A DNA stretch of 53,428 nucleotides from Flavobacteriaceae bacterium (GTDB lineage Bacteria; Bacteroidota; Bacteroidia; Flavobacteriales; Flavobacteriaceae), in the NCBI GenBank assembly GCA_947457615.1, contig CANGWK010000023.1, forward strand, positions 1-53,428. The letters run 5' to 3'. Under the pieces are notes generated by a model. It was not told the DNA's origin. It searched no databases and saw nothing but the letters and a program-made list of their open reading frames with translations. Positions within the stretch are counted from its first letter, which is position 1; every line of letters starts with the position of its first letter. The position numbers and the translations under genes were made by a program. This document shows, in pieces, positions 14,729 through 22,584 of the stretch.

Positions 14729-15400
14729 ATGCACATCGTACTTTCAAACATTATTATTACAGTGAATTCAAAACTCTATGTTAAAAACCCGGAGACCTCT
14801 GAATTAGGCAAAAAAATAATTGAACAAAGCATCCTATTAATTGATGAAATTGGCTTTGAAAATTTTACCTTTAAAAAATTAGGAGACAGGATTCAATCTA
14901 ACGAAAGCTCTCTTTACCGCTATTTCGAAAACAAACACAAGCTAATGCTTTACTTGTCTTCTTGGTATTGGGGTTGGATAGAATACAGGATGGTTTTTAC
15001 TACAAATAATATTACAAATCCTATGGAACGATTAAAAAAGGCTATTACCATAGTGACTGAAAAAGTGGAAGATGACAGCTCTACTTTGCATATTAATGAA
15101 ACTATTTTAAATAAAATAATTATCCAAGAATTTAATAAAATTATTATTACCAAAGAAATAGATGAAGAAAATAAAGAAGGTTTTTTTCTAATATATAAAA
15201 GGGTGATAAATAGAATAATTGAAATGATAAATGAAGTAAACCCAAAATATATTTATTCAAAAACCCTAGCCTCATCAATAGTTGAAGGTGCATTACACCA
15301 ACATTTTTTGAAAGACCATTTAACAACAATAACGAATTGTAATAAAGACAATTCACCAACCAACTTTTACCTGGATTTAATAGAAAAAACTTTAAAATAA
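14729..15400 (+). CDS. TetR-family transcriptional regulator
   Basis: 223 aa from the ATG at 14729. An in-frame GTG at 14762, starting VNSKLYVKNPE, would give a more typical N-terminus and is an alternative start. The DNA-binding domain is IIEQSILLIDEIGFENFTFKKL followed by SSLYRYFENKHKLMLYL, the TetR helix-turn-helix ending in the YxYFxxK pattern. The rest is a helical ligand-binding/dimer domain without recognisable ligand residues. The gene is the first of a four-gene operon; the ABC gene starts 7 nt after its stop. It probably represses its own operon until a substrate is sensed (inference). Confidence 0.87.
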   Translation: MHIVLSNIIITVNSKLYVKNPETSELGKKIIEQSILLIDEIGFENFTFKKLGDRIQSNESSLYRYFENKHKLMLYLSSWYWGWIEYRMVFTTNNITNPMERLKKAITIVTEKVEDDSSTLHINETILNKIIIQEFNKIIITKEIDEENKEGFFLIYKRVINRIIEMINEVNPKYIYSKTLASSIVEGALHQHFLKDHLTTITNCNKDNSPTNFYLDLIEKTLK

Positions 15401-15407
15401 AAAAATT

Positions 15408-17072
15408 ATGAATCCATCACCTTTAAAACGCTATTTTAATTTATTAAAATTAGATAAACGAGACATCTCACAAATCTTTTTTTATGCAATTTTTTCAGGA
15501 TTGGTAAGTCTTTCCCTACCACTAGGGATTCAAGCTATTATCAATTTAATTCAGGCAGGTCGAACAAGCATATCTTGGTTTGTACTTGTTTTTGTAGTTG
15601 TAATTGGAGTAGGTTTAGTTGGGATTTTGTCTCTAATGCAGCTTAGAATTACTGAAAATCTACAACAAAAAATATTTGTCCGTTCTTCATTTGAATTCGG
15701 GTACCGCTTGCCTAAAATCACTTTTGAAGAATTATATGATAAATATCCGCTTGAATTGGCCAATCGCTTTTTTGATACTTTAACGATTCAAAAAGGAACT
15801 TCAAAACTATTAATTGATTTTTCTACTGCACTATTGCAAATAATTTTCGGTATCATTTTACTTTCCTTATACCATCCCTTTTTTGTATTTTTTGGAATTT
15901 TACTATTACTATTGCTTTATTCAATTTTTAAATTTTCATTCAAATCTGGACTATCCTCAAGTTTAAAAGAATCTAAATACAAATATAAAGTTGCAGGTTG
16001 GCTTCAAGAAATAGCTCGTAATAATTTTAGTTTTCGCAAAAAAGATAACTTTGAATTTGCTCTTCAAAAAAATAACTTTCTTGTAGAAGAATATTTATCA
16101 AATAGGGAAAAACATTTTAAAATTATCAAAAGACAATTCATTCAACTAATAGGATTTAAAGTTATTATCACGGCAAGTTTGCTTTTAATTGGCGGTTATT
16201 TAGTGTTGAATCAAAAAATGAATATTGGCCAATTTGTGGCTGCTGAAATAATTATTTTACTGGTAATAAATTCTGTTGAAAAAATTATTATTGGATTAGA
16301 AAGCTTGTACGATGTGCTCACCTCAGTTGAAAAAATAGGTCAAATTGTTGATTTAAATTTAGAAAAACCAACAACAGAAGAGCACGACTTTTGCTTCACA
16401 AATATTTGCATTGAAACGGAAAACTTAAGTTTCAAATTTCCGGATTCAAGTAATGTTATATTGAATACTATAAATTTAAAAATTGATCAATCGGAGAAAA
16501 TATTTCTAGAAGGCCCTAATGGATCAGGAAAAACTACTTTAATACGGATTCTATCTGGATTTTTACAACCTGTTTCAGGATCGTTTTTTTTAAATGATGC
16601 TACTTATAGAAAAATAGATTTGATTAATTATCGCTCACAAATTGGGACAATTATTCAGGGGGAAATGCCATTTGAAGGAACAATCCTAGAAAACATAACG
16701 TTTAATAGTCCTAACCTATCTTACGAAGACATAAAATGGGCAATTGAAAATGCACAATTAAGTTCGTTTATCAAATCATTACCCGAGGGTTTAAACACAA
16801 AAATCTTCTCCGATGGCAGACAATTGTCCTCTTCTAATGCACAAAAAATAGTTTTGGCAAGAAGTATTGTTAACAAACCAAAAGTATTATTCTATGAAGA
16901 TCCTCTGAATAAAATGGATGAAAAAGCAGCTATGGAAATAATCGATTTTATTACAGAAGCAAAAAATAAATGGACTGTTATTGTTTCTTCCAAAAATGAA
17001 TATTGGAAACAAAAATGCAACCGAGTAATAACTATGAAAGATGGAGAAATAATTACCGACAACAATAAATAA
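15408..17072 (+). CDS. ABC exporter (membrane plus ATPase domain) with altered catalytic motifs
   Basis: 554 aa. Residues about 1-300 carry five or six hydrophobic segments of an exporter-type membrane domain. There is no N-terminal C39 peptidase. The ATPase domain follows: Walker A GPNGSGKTT (about 368-376) is intact and a Q-loop (GTIIQGEMPFEGTI) is present. Three motifs are unusual. The signature reads LSSSNAQ instead of LSGGQ (about 473). Walker B reads VLFYEDP instead of hhhhDE (about 493), so Asp-Glu appears as Glu-Asp. The switch His is replaced (IVSSKNE, about 525). ATP binding looks likely, but the hydrolysis rate may be low. It sits with HlyD and TolC genes, as in type I secretion or tripartite efflux. 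Substrate is unknown. Confidence 0.88.
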   Translation: MNPSPLKRYFNLLKLDKRDISQIFFYAIFSGLVSLSLPLGIQAIINLIQAGRTSISWFVLVFVVVIGVGLVGILSLMQLRITENLQQKIFVRSSFEFGYRLPKITFEELYDKYPLELANRFFDTLTIQKGTSKLLIDFSTALLQIIFGIILLSLYHPFFVFFGILLLLLLYSIFKFSFKSGLSSSLKESKYKYKVAGWLQEIARNNFSFRKKDNFEFALQKNNFLVEEYLSNREKHFKIIKRQFIQLIGFKVIITASLLLIGGYLVLNQKMNIGQFVAAEIIILLVINSVEKIIIGLESLYDVLTSVEKIGQIVDLNLEKPTTEEHDFCFTNICIETENLSFKFPDSSNVILNTINLKIDQSEKIFLEGPNGSGKTTLIRILSGFLQPVSGSFFLNDATYRKIDLINYRSQIGTIIQGEMPFEGTILENITFNSPNLSYEDIKWAIENAQLSSFIKSLPEGLNTKIFSDGRQLSSSNAQKIVLARSIVNKPKVLFYEDPLNKMDEKAAMEIIDFITEAKNKWTVIVSSKNEYWKQKCNRVITMKDGEIITDNNK

Positions 17073-17077
17073 TTGCC

Positions 17078-18424
17078 ATGCTAAATATATCTGAAAAAAA
17101 TCCGATAACAGAAAATATTGATAAATATACTTCTGTCAAAAATTTGAGAAATAGACCCCATTATAAAATTTTAAATAAAATAATACTCTATGTCTCCCTT
17201 TTTGGTATAGTGATTTTATTTCTCCCTTGGACACAAAATATCTCTGGTTCAGGAGCTGTTACAGCATTAAAACCAAATCAACGCCCACAAACAATACATT
17301 CTGCAATTGCAGGTCGTATTGAAAAATGGTATGTGCAAGAAGGAGATTACGTGAAAAAAGGAGATACAATCGTTTTTATATCTGAAGTAAAAGAAGACTA
17401 TTTTGATCCAAATTTAGTTGCGAATACAAAAAGTCAAGTAGATGCTAAAAAAATGGCATCAAAATCTTATGGCAGTAAAGTTAATACGCTATCCGAACAA
17501 ATTAATGCTATTGAAAATGAAAAAGTATTAAAACAACAACAAGCTCAAAATAAAATTCGACAGTCGATTTTAAAAGTAAAAAGCGACAGTATGGATTTGG
17601 TTGCTATAAAAACACAACTTAAGATTGCAACTACACAATACAATCGATCGATAACGTTAAACAAAGAAGGATTAAAGCCCTTAACGGATGTAGAAGAAAA
17701 AAGACTAAAACTGCAAGAGGTTGAAGCAAAAATTATTACACAAGAAAATAAAATTTTAACCAGTAAAAACGAATTAATAAACACCAAGGTAGAAGTAAAT
17801 AGAATTAATGCTGAATATGCCGAAAAAAGTTCTAAAGCACAAAGTGATCAATACACCGCATTGAGCAGCCAATACGACACCGATGCGCAAGTAAATAAAC
17901 TGCAAAATCAGTATGTAAATTATCAAATACGAAACGGCATGTATTATATAAAAGCGCCGCAAGATGGTTTTATAAACCGCACTTTACAATCTGGAATTGG
18001 TGAAACCATAAAAGAAGGAACGCAAATGGTAAGTATCATGCCATCCAAATATGATATTGCAGTTGAAACTTATGTAATGCCAAATGATTTGCCCTTAATT
18101 CACAAAGGAGAAAAAGTTAGAATTTGGTTTGACGGATGGCCTACGGTAGTATTTTCAGGTTGGCCAAAAATGAGCTATGGAACTTTTGGAGGAAAAATAG
18201 TAGCTATTGAAAATTTTATAAGTTCGAATGGAAAATTTAGAGTTTTAATTGCCCCAGACAAAAATGAAGATACTTGGCCAAAGCAAATTAGTATGGGGTC
18301 GGGTGCTCAAACATTAGCCTTACTTGAAAATGTACCAATTTGGTATGAATTATGGAGAACACTTAATGGTTTTCCTCCTAATTATTACCTACCAAAAGTA
18401 GAACTAATTAAAGAAAAAAAGTAA
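17078..18424 (+). CDS. HlyD-family periplasmic adaptor protein
   Basis: 448 aa. One membrane segment near residues 28-48 (IILYVSLFGIVILFLPW) follows a cytoplasmic N-terminus, as in HlyD. A lipoyl-like half motif (IHSAIAGRIEKWYVQEGDYVKKGD) follows, then a long coiled-coil hairpin (about 110-275, rich in Lys/Gln/Glu). The second lipoyl half (YIKAPQDGFINRTLQSGIGETIKEGTQM) and a beta-barrel end the protein. It would bridge the inner-membrane ABC protein to the TolC-like channel. It starts 5 nt after the ABC gene, and its stop overlaps the TolC start by one base (TAATG). Confidence 0.93.
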   Translation: MLNISEKNPITENIDKYTSVKNLRNRPHYKILNKIILYVSLFGIVILFLPWTQNISGSGAVTALKPNQRPQTIHSAIAGRIEKWYVQEGDYVKKGDTIVFISEVKEDYFDPNLVANTKSQVDAKKMASKSYGSKVNTLSEQINAIENEKVLKQQQAQNKIRQSILKVKSDSMDLVAIKTQLKIATTQYNRSITLNKEGLKPLTDVEEKRLKLQEVEAKIITQENKILTSKNELINTKVEVNRINAEYAEKSSKAQSDQYTALSSQYDTDAQVNKLQNQYVNYQIRNGMYYIKAPQDGFINRTLQSGIGETIKEGTQMVSIMPSKYDIAVETYVMPNDLPLIHKGEKVRIWFDGWPTVVFSGWPKMSYGTFGGKIVAIENFISSNGKFRVLIAPDKNEDTWPKQISMGSGAQTLALLENVPIWYELWRTLNGFPPNYYLPKVELIKEKK

Positions 18425-19812
18425 TGAGGAAAATTTTAGGATTTCTAATGCTGAGCATTTCCTTGATTGGACAAGAAAAAAAGGATAATGAACTTTCTTA
18501 CAATGAATTTTTAGGTTATGTAAAAAAATACCATCCTTTGGTAAAAAGCGCAAATCTTCAAATAAATAATGCACAAGCTAACTTGATGATGGCTCGCGGT
18601 GCATTTGATCCGAAAATTGAAGTTGATTTCGATAAAAAACAATTTAAAGACAATACCTATTATTCAATTTTAAACAGTAATTTCAAAATTCCAACTTGGT
18701 ATGGAGTTGAAGTAAAAGCAGGTTTTGACAATAATGAAGGAGTTTATTTAAACCCCCAAAATACATTGCCTAATAAAGGCTTAACCTCCTTAGGAATAAC
18801 CCTTCCGTTAGGACAAGGATTATTAATTAATCAACGAATGGCTGATTTGCAAAAAGCCAAAATTCAATTGCAATGGAGTCAAGCAGAACGAAAATTACAA
18901 TCTATTGAAGTTTTGCACGCAGCTTCAATAGCCTATTTTAATTGGAAACTAAATTATAGCCAAGTGCAACTATATAAAAATTATTTAAAAAATGCCGAAG
19001 TTCGTTATAACGGTGTATCCAATTTAATTAAAAATGGAGATAAGCCAGAAATAGATAGTATTGAAGCAGGAATTGTGGTGCGAAACAGAAAATTAAATTT
19101 AGAAGATTCACAGTTGAAATTAGCTAAATCTAAACTTGAATTGTCTAATTATTTATGGTTAGAAAATAATGTGCCTTTAGAAATTCAGGAAAGTATTATT
19201 CCAGAGGATCAACTGGGAATGACAATTCAGGAAACATTAAAGACTAATGATTTAATAGTATCTGATACAGCCATAGAAAATCATCCTAAAATAAATGCCT
19301 TACAAAGTAAAATTGCCATACTTGAATTAGAACGAAAACTTAAAACGAATAATCTATTACCAAAAATAGACTTAGGATACCATTATTTATCAGAACCTAG
19401 TTATTGGAATTCTACTAACTTTAATAATTTCAAAATTGGTGTTAACTTTAGTTATCCACTATTTTTAAGAAAAGAACGTAGCGGATTGCAAATGGCTAAA
19501 TTTAAAATTCAAGATGCTCAATTTACATTAGATTTAGAACGGGTACAATTAAAAAATAAAATTTCTTCTCAACAAATTGAAATCAATTCTTTGGTAAAGC
19601 AACTCAAATTAATTTCGGCTTTGGTTAAAGATTATAATGCTATGTTAACCTCAGAAGAGCGATTATTTTCATTTGGAGAAAGCTCACTTTTTTTAATAAA
19701 TTCAAGAGAAAACAATTTGGTAGGCTCACAATTAACGGAATTAAATATGGAAAATAGGTATTTTACTTCAAATGTTGAAATGTTTAAAATCATGGCGAAT
19801 TTGGACAACTAA
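18424..19812 (+). CDS. TolC-family outer-membrane efflux protein
   Basis: 462 aa. A short signal peptide (MRKILGFLMLSISLIGQ) is followed by two outer-membrane-factor repeats with long helices: YHPLVKSANLQINNAQANLMMARGAFDPKIE, and in the second half HPKINALQSKIAILELERKLKTNNLLPKIDLGYHY. It is slightly shorter than many TolC proteins. It forms the outer-membrane channel of the tripartite exporter encoded by the two preceding genes. The ATG overlaps the HlyD stop, indicating translational coupling. No terminator was recognised close behind. Confidence 0.92.
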   Translation: MRKILGFLMLSISLIGQEKKDNELSYNEFLGYVKKYHPLVKSANLQINNAQANLMMARGAFDPKIEVDFDKKQFKDNTYYSILNSNFKIPTWYGVEVKAGFDNNEGVYLNPQNTLPNKGLTSLGITLPLGQGLLINQRMADLQKAKIQLQWSQAERKLQSIEVLHAASIAYFNWKLNYSQVQLYKNYLKNAEVRYNGVSNLIKNGDKPEIDSIEAGIVVRNRKLNLEDSQLKLAKSKLELSNYLWLENNVPLEIQESIIPEDQLGMTIQETLKTNDLIVSDTAIENHPKINALQSKIAILELERKLKTNNLLPKIDLGYHYLSEPSYWNSTNFNNFKIGVNFSYPLFLRKERSGLQMAKFKIQDAQFTLDLERVQLKNKISSQQIEINSLVKQLKLISALVKDYNAMLTSEERLFSFGESSLFLINSRENNLVGSQLTELNMENRYFTSNVEMFKIMANLDN

Positions 19813-20152
19813 TTTCCCAAAAGACAAGAACTTTTTATCATCGCTTTGCTATTATTTTTTTAAGGAGTTCAATGAATTTTATTTGAAATGAAGTCCTTTC
19901 AAAGTTGGCAGTTTTGAAAACTGAAACGAAAAGTGGGATTTGATTTACTATAATGGAAAGCCTTTCGTTTCTATTAAAACCTATTTAGAACTGAAACTTT
20001 TTACCACCCCGTCCTTCGGACACCCCTCCAAAGGAGGAGAATAAGAACTTACACCTTATAAATTAATTAGTGGCATACTCAATTGCTACTTACTTGGTGG
20101 TTGGGATAGGAAATATTCTATAAAGGAAGACTAAACACTGAACACTTTTCAC
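19813..20152. other. Intergenic region with repeat fragments
   Basis: No gene is seen. 19909-19972 resembles the 3' half of the REP-like family: CAGTTTTGAAAACTG, then GAAACGAAAAGTGGGA, closed by CTTTCGTTTC. A two-hairpin repeat follows at 20003-20044. Confidence 0.5.
20003..20044 (+). repeat. Double-hairpin intergenic repeat, copy 1
   Basis: It reads ACCACCCCGTCCTTCGGAC then ACCCCTCCAAAGGAGGAGAAT. The hairpins are GTCC-TTC-GGAC and CTCC-AAA-GGAG. A reverse-orientation copy lies at 43270-43308. Confidence 0.75.
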
Positions 20153-20160
20153 TATTTTTG
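20153..20160 (+). promoter_or_regulatory. TATTTTTG -7 box for map
   Basis: It lies 18 nt before the ATG at 20179. The in-frame TTG at 20158 lies inside the box, so it is not the start. Confidence 0.55.
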
Positions 20161-20178
20161 CACTCTCAATTAAAGATA

Positions 20179-20994
20179 ATGATTATTCCAAAAACAAGAG
20201 AAGAAATAGAATTAATGCGCGAAAGTGCTTTAATTGTTTCTAAAACCTTAGGAGAAATAGCAAAAGTTATTAAGCCAGGTGTAACTACTTTATATTTAGA
20301 TAAATTAGCCGAAGAGTGCATTAGAGATCATGGGGCAATTCCGGGATTTTTAGGACTTTATGGCTTCCCGAATACTTTGTGTGTAAGTCCGAATACGCAG
20401 GTTGTTCATGGGATTCCGAACAGCAAACCGCTAGAAAATGGCGATGTTATTTCGGTAGATTGTGGCGCTTTGAAAAATGGATTTTATGGCGATCACGCAT
20501 ATAGTTTTGAAATTGGAGAAGTAGCACCAGAGGTGAAAAAATTACTACAAGTTACTAAAGAAAGTCTTTATGTGGGTATACGGGAATTCCGAATTGGGAA
20601 TCGCGTGGAGGATGTAGGAAGCGCTATACAGAAATATTGTGAGAGCCATGGTTACGGCGTTGTTCGTGAACTAGTGGGTCACGGATTAGGAAGAAAAATG
20701 CATGAGGATCCTGAAATGCCAAATTACGGGAAACGTGGTCGAGGTAAAATGTTTATTGAAGGAATGGTAGTTGCAATTGAGCCAATGATTAATATGGGGA
20801 CTAAGAACGTAAAACAACTTAAAGATGGTTGGACAATTCTAACTGCCGATGGTAAACCCAGCGCACATTTTGAACACGATGTAGCCTTAATAGATGGAAA
20901 ACCAGAAATTTTATCTACTTTTAAATACGTTTATGATGCTTTGGGTATTGTCAGTAATGAAGAAGATGAGTTTAGAAGAAAACCGTTGATTTAG
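20179..20994 (+). CDS. map: Methionine aminopeptidase, type I
   Basis: 271 aa. The five metal ligands of the pita-bread fold are visible: Asp94 (SVDCGALKNG), Asp105 (YGDHAYSF), His168 (LVGHGLGRKMHEDP), Glu201 (VAIEPMIN) and Glu232 (HFEHDVAL). The substrate-side His77 is in VVHGIP. There is no zinc-finger extension, as expected for a bacterial type I enzyme. It removes the initiator Met from nascent proteins. The start is the ATG at 20179. The C-terminal 25 residues (YVYDALGIVSNEEDEFRRKPLI) extend past the minimal fold. Confidence 0.95.
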   Translation: MIIPKTREEIELMRESALIVSKTLGEIAKVIKPGVTTLYLDKLAEECIRDHGAIPGFLGLYGFPNTLCVSPNTQVVHGIPNSKPLENGDVISVDCGALKNGFYGDHAYSFEIGEVAPEVKKLLQVTKESLYVGIREFRIGNRVEDVGSAIQKYCESHGYGVVRELVGHGLGRKMHEDPEMPNYGKRGRGKMFIEGMVVAIEPMINMGTKNVKQLKDGWTILTADGKPSAHFEHDVALIDGKPEILSTFKYVYDALGIVSNEEDEFRRKPLI

Positions 20995-21027
20995 AAACGA
21001 TTTACACAATTTTTAATAATTTATTTT

Positions 21028-21272
21028 GATAAATAAAGTTTTAAAAAAGACACGAATTGCACTAATTTTCACTAATTAGTTTGCTCTGCAAATTTCACTA
21101 ATTTAAAATTTCATTTTTTTGAATTGTTTTGCTTTACAAAATTTACTATGATGAATAAAGTTTTAAAAAAGACACGAATTGCACTAATTTTCACTAATTA
21201 GTTTGCTCTGCAAATTTCACTAATTTTAAAATTTCATTTTTTTGAATTGTTTTTCTTTAGTAAATTTACTAT
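21028..21272. repeat. Tandem duplication, unit about 122 bp, two copies
   Basis: Copy 1 is 21028-21149 and copy 2 is 21150-21272; they are nearly identical, with one inserted T and a few differences at the ends. Each unit contains short reiterated words (CACTAATTTTCACTAATT, GCAAATTTCACTAATTT). Similar words reappear in reverse sense after the downstream gene (AATTCGTGTAATTTGTG, 21724-21740). No frame is open across it. Confidence 0.9.
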
Positions 21273-21292
21273 CTTAATGTAAATACATTTAT

Positions 21293-21667
21293 ATGGAAGA
21301 TTTATATTTAAAAGCAGAAGTTTATAAAATAATTGGTTTATGCATGGAAGTTCATAATATTCTTGGAAAAGGACATTCTGAAGTTGTTTATAAGGATGCA
21401 CTAGAATATGAATTCAATGTGAACTCTATCCCTTTTGAAAGAGAAAAAGAATATAAAATACAATATAAAGATATTGTATTAAAAAGAAAATATAATGCAG
21501 ACTTTGTGGTGTTTGAAGAAATAATTTTTGAAGTTAAAGCAATATCGCAATTAACTATAAGCGATACTAAACAAACTTTAAATTATTTAGCCTCTTCTAA
21601 AAACAAAATTGGGTTATTAGTTAATTTTGGAGAAGATAGCTTAAAATACAAAAGAATAATTTTGTAA
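21293..21667 (+). CDS. GxxExxY family protein (PD-(D/E)XK nuclease-like fold)
   Basis: 124 aa, full length for the family. The name-giving motif is GHSEVVY (about residues 28-34) after the conserved helix VYKIIGLCMEVHNILGKG. A nuclease-like core follows: NADFVVFEEIIFEVKAI, with the Asp and the ExK of PD-(D/E)XK, and then LNYLASSKNKIGLLVNFG. Known for the family: it occurs in many copies in Bacteroidota and is predicted to be nuclease-like, but its role is undetermined. Here it follows a 122-bp tandem duplication and is bracketed by related short repeats. That arrangement suggests mobility or a link between the protein and these repeats (inference). Confidence 0.9.
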   Translation: MEDLYLKAEVYKIIGLCMEVHNILGKGHSEVVYKDALEYEFNVNSIPFEREKEYKIQYKDIVLKRKYNADFVVFEEIIFEVKAISQLTISDTKQTLNYLASSKNKIGLLVNFGEDSLKYKRIIL

Positions 21668-21747
21668 AAATAAAAAAAGAAGAGTGAAATTTGTGGAATT
21701 TATACCGAAATAAAATTTGTGATAATTCGTGTAATTTGTGTAAAAAA

Positions 21748-22524
21748 ATGAAAAAAATATTCAAGTTTATATTAAATACCATACCAAGGCCAATATTAAT
21801 CCGGTTGAGTATTGTAGTGCGGCCAATAATAGCATTTTTATTAAAAGGAAGTCGATTTACAGATCCTATTGATGGCAAAAGTTTTAATATGTTTTTGCCT
21901 TATGGCTATGGAAAGCAGCGTAATAACGTGCTTTCACCAAGTACACTTTCGCTAGAAAGACACCGTTTATTATGGTTGTATTTGCAAAATGAACCCGATT
22001 TTTTTACATCTAAAGAAAAGAAAAAAGTATTGCATTTTGCTCCCGAACAAGAATTTTATAAACGATTCAAAAAGCAATCTAATATAGAGTATACTACAAC
22101 CGATTTACTTTCGCCATTGGCAGATGTAAAAGCAGATATTTGTAACTTGCCTTTTGAAGACAATGCTTACGATATTATTTTTTGCAACCACGTTTTAGAA
22201 CATATTCCAGACGACACCAAAGCAATGCAAGAATTATTCCGCGTATTGAAACCCGGCGGCATGGGGATATTTCAAATTCCGCAGGAGTTATCTCGAGCTA
22301 CTACTTTTTCAGACGATTCTATAGTAGACCAAAAAGAACGTGCTAAAATCTTCGGTCAATACGATCACGTTCGAGTTTACGGTAGAGATTATTTTGACAA
22401 ACTAAGAAGCATCGGATTTAAAGTAATTGAAGAAGATTATACCGCCAAACTTTCTCCAGAATTAGTAGAAAAATATTGTTTGGCCAAAGGAGAAATTATC
22501 CCAGTTTGTTTTAAGTTAAAATAA
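21748..22524 (+). CDS. SAM-dependent methyltransferase (class I)
   Basis: 258 aa from the ATG at 21748. Residues 1-30 are basic and hydrophobic (MKKIFKFILNTIPRPILIRLSIVVRP), perhaps a membrane-associating helix. The Rossmann core shows an unusual motif I (KVLHFAPEQEFYKRF in place of DxGxGxG). The later motifs are typical: YDIIFCNHVLEHIPDD and LFRVLKPGGMGIFQIP. It belongs to the Methyltransf_11 type; the substrate is unknown. An earlier in-frame TTG at 21691 falls in the repeat-like sequence and is not used. Confidence 0.85.
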   Translation: MKKIFKFILNTIPRPILIRLSIVVRPIIAFLLKGSRFTDPIDGKSFNMFLPYGYGKQRNNVLSPSTLSLERHRLLWLYLQNEPDFFTSKEKKKVLHFAPEQEFYKRFKKQSNIEYTTTDLLSPLADVKADICNLPFEDNAYDIIFCNHVLEHIPDDTKAMQELFRVLKPGGMGIFQIPQELSRATTFSDDSIVDQKERAKIFGQYDHVRVYGRDYFDKLRSIGFKVIEEDYTAKLSPELVEKYCLAKGEIIPVCFKLK

Positions 22525-22562
22525 ACTTTCGCCTAATAGCAAATAATAAAAATTACTATCTT

Positions 22563-22570
22563 TACATTTG
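22563..22570 (+). promoter_or_regulatory. TACATTTG -7 box for the T9SS plug gene
   Basis: Consensus box 14 nt before the ATG at 22585. Confidence 0.55.
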
Positions 22571-22584
22571 AAAATAGAATTTTT

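Noticed and set aside
20071..20087. Sigma-54-like sequence TGGCATACTCAATTGCT upstream of map
   Set aside because: GG and GC are 11 bases apart instead of 10, and a good TATTTTTG box serves map.
20158..20178. TTG start for map seven codons upstream of the ATG
   Set aside because: The TTG is part of the TATTTTTG promoter box; the ATG at 20179 gives the standard N-terminus.
21028..21272. Tandem 122-bp copies considered as a CRISPR or a duplicated gene
   Set aside because: Only two copies, no spacers and no open frame through the unit.
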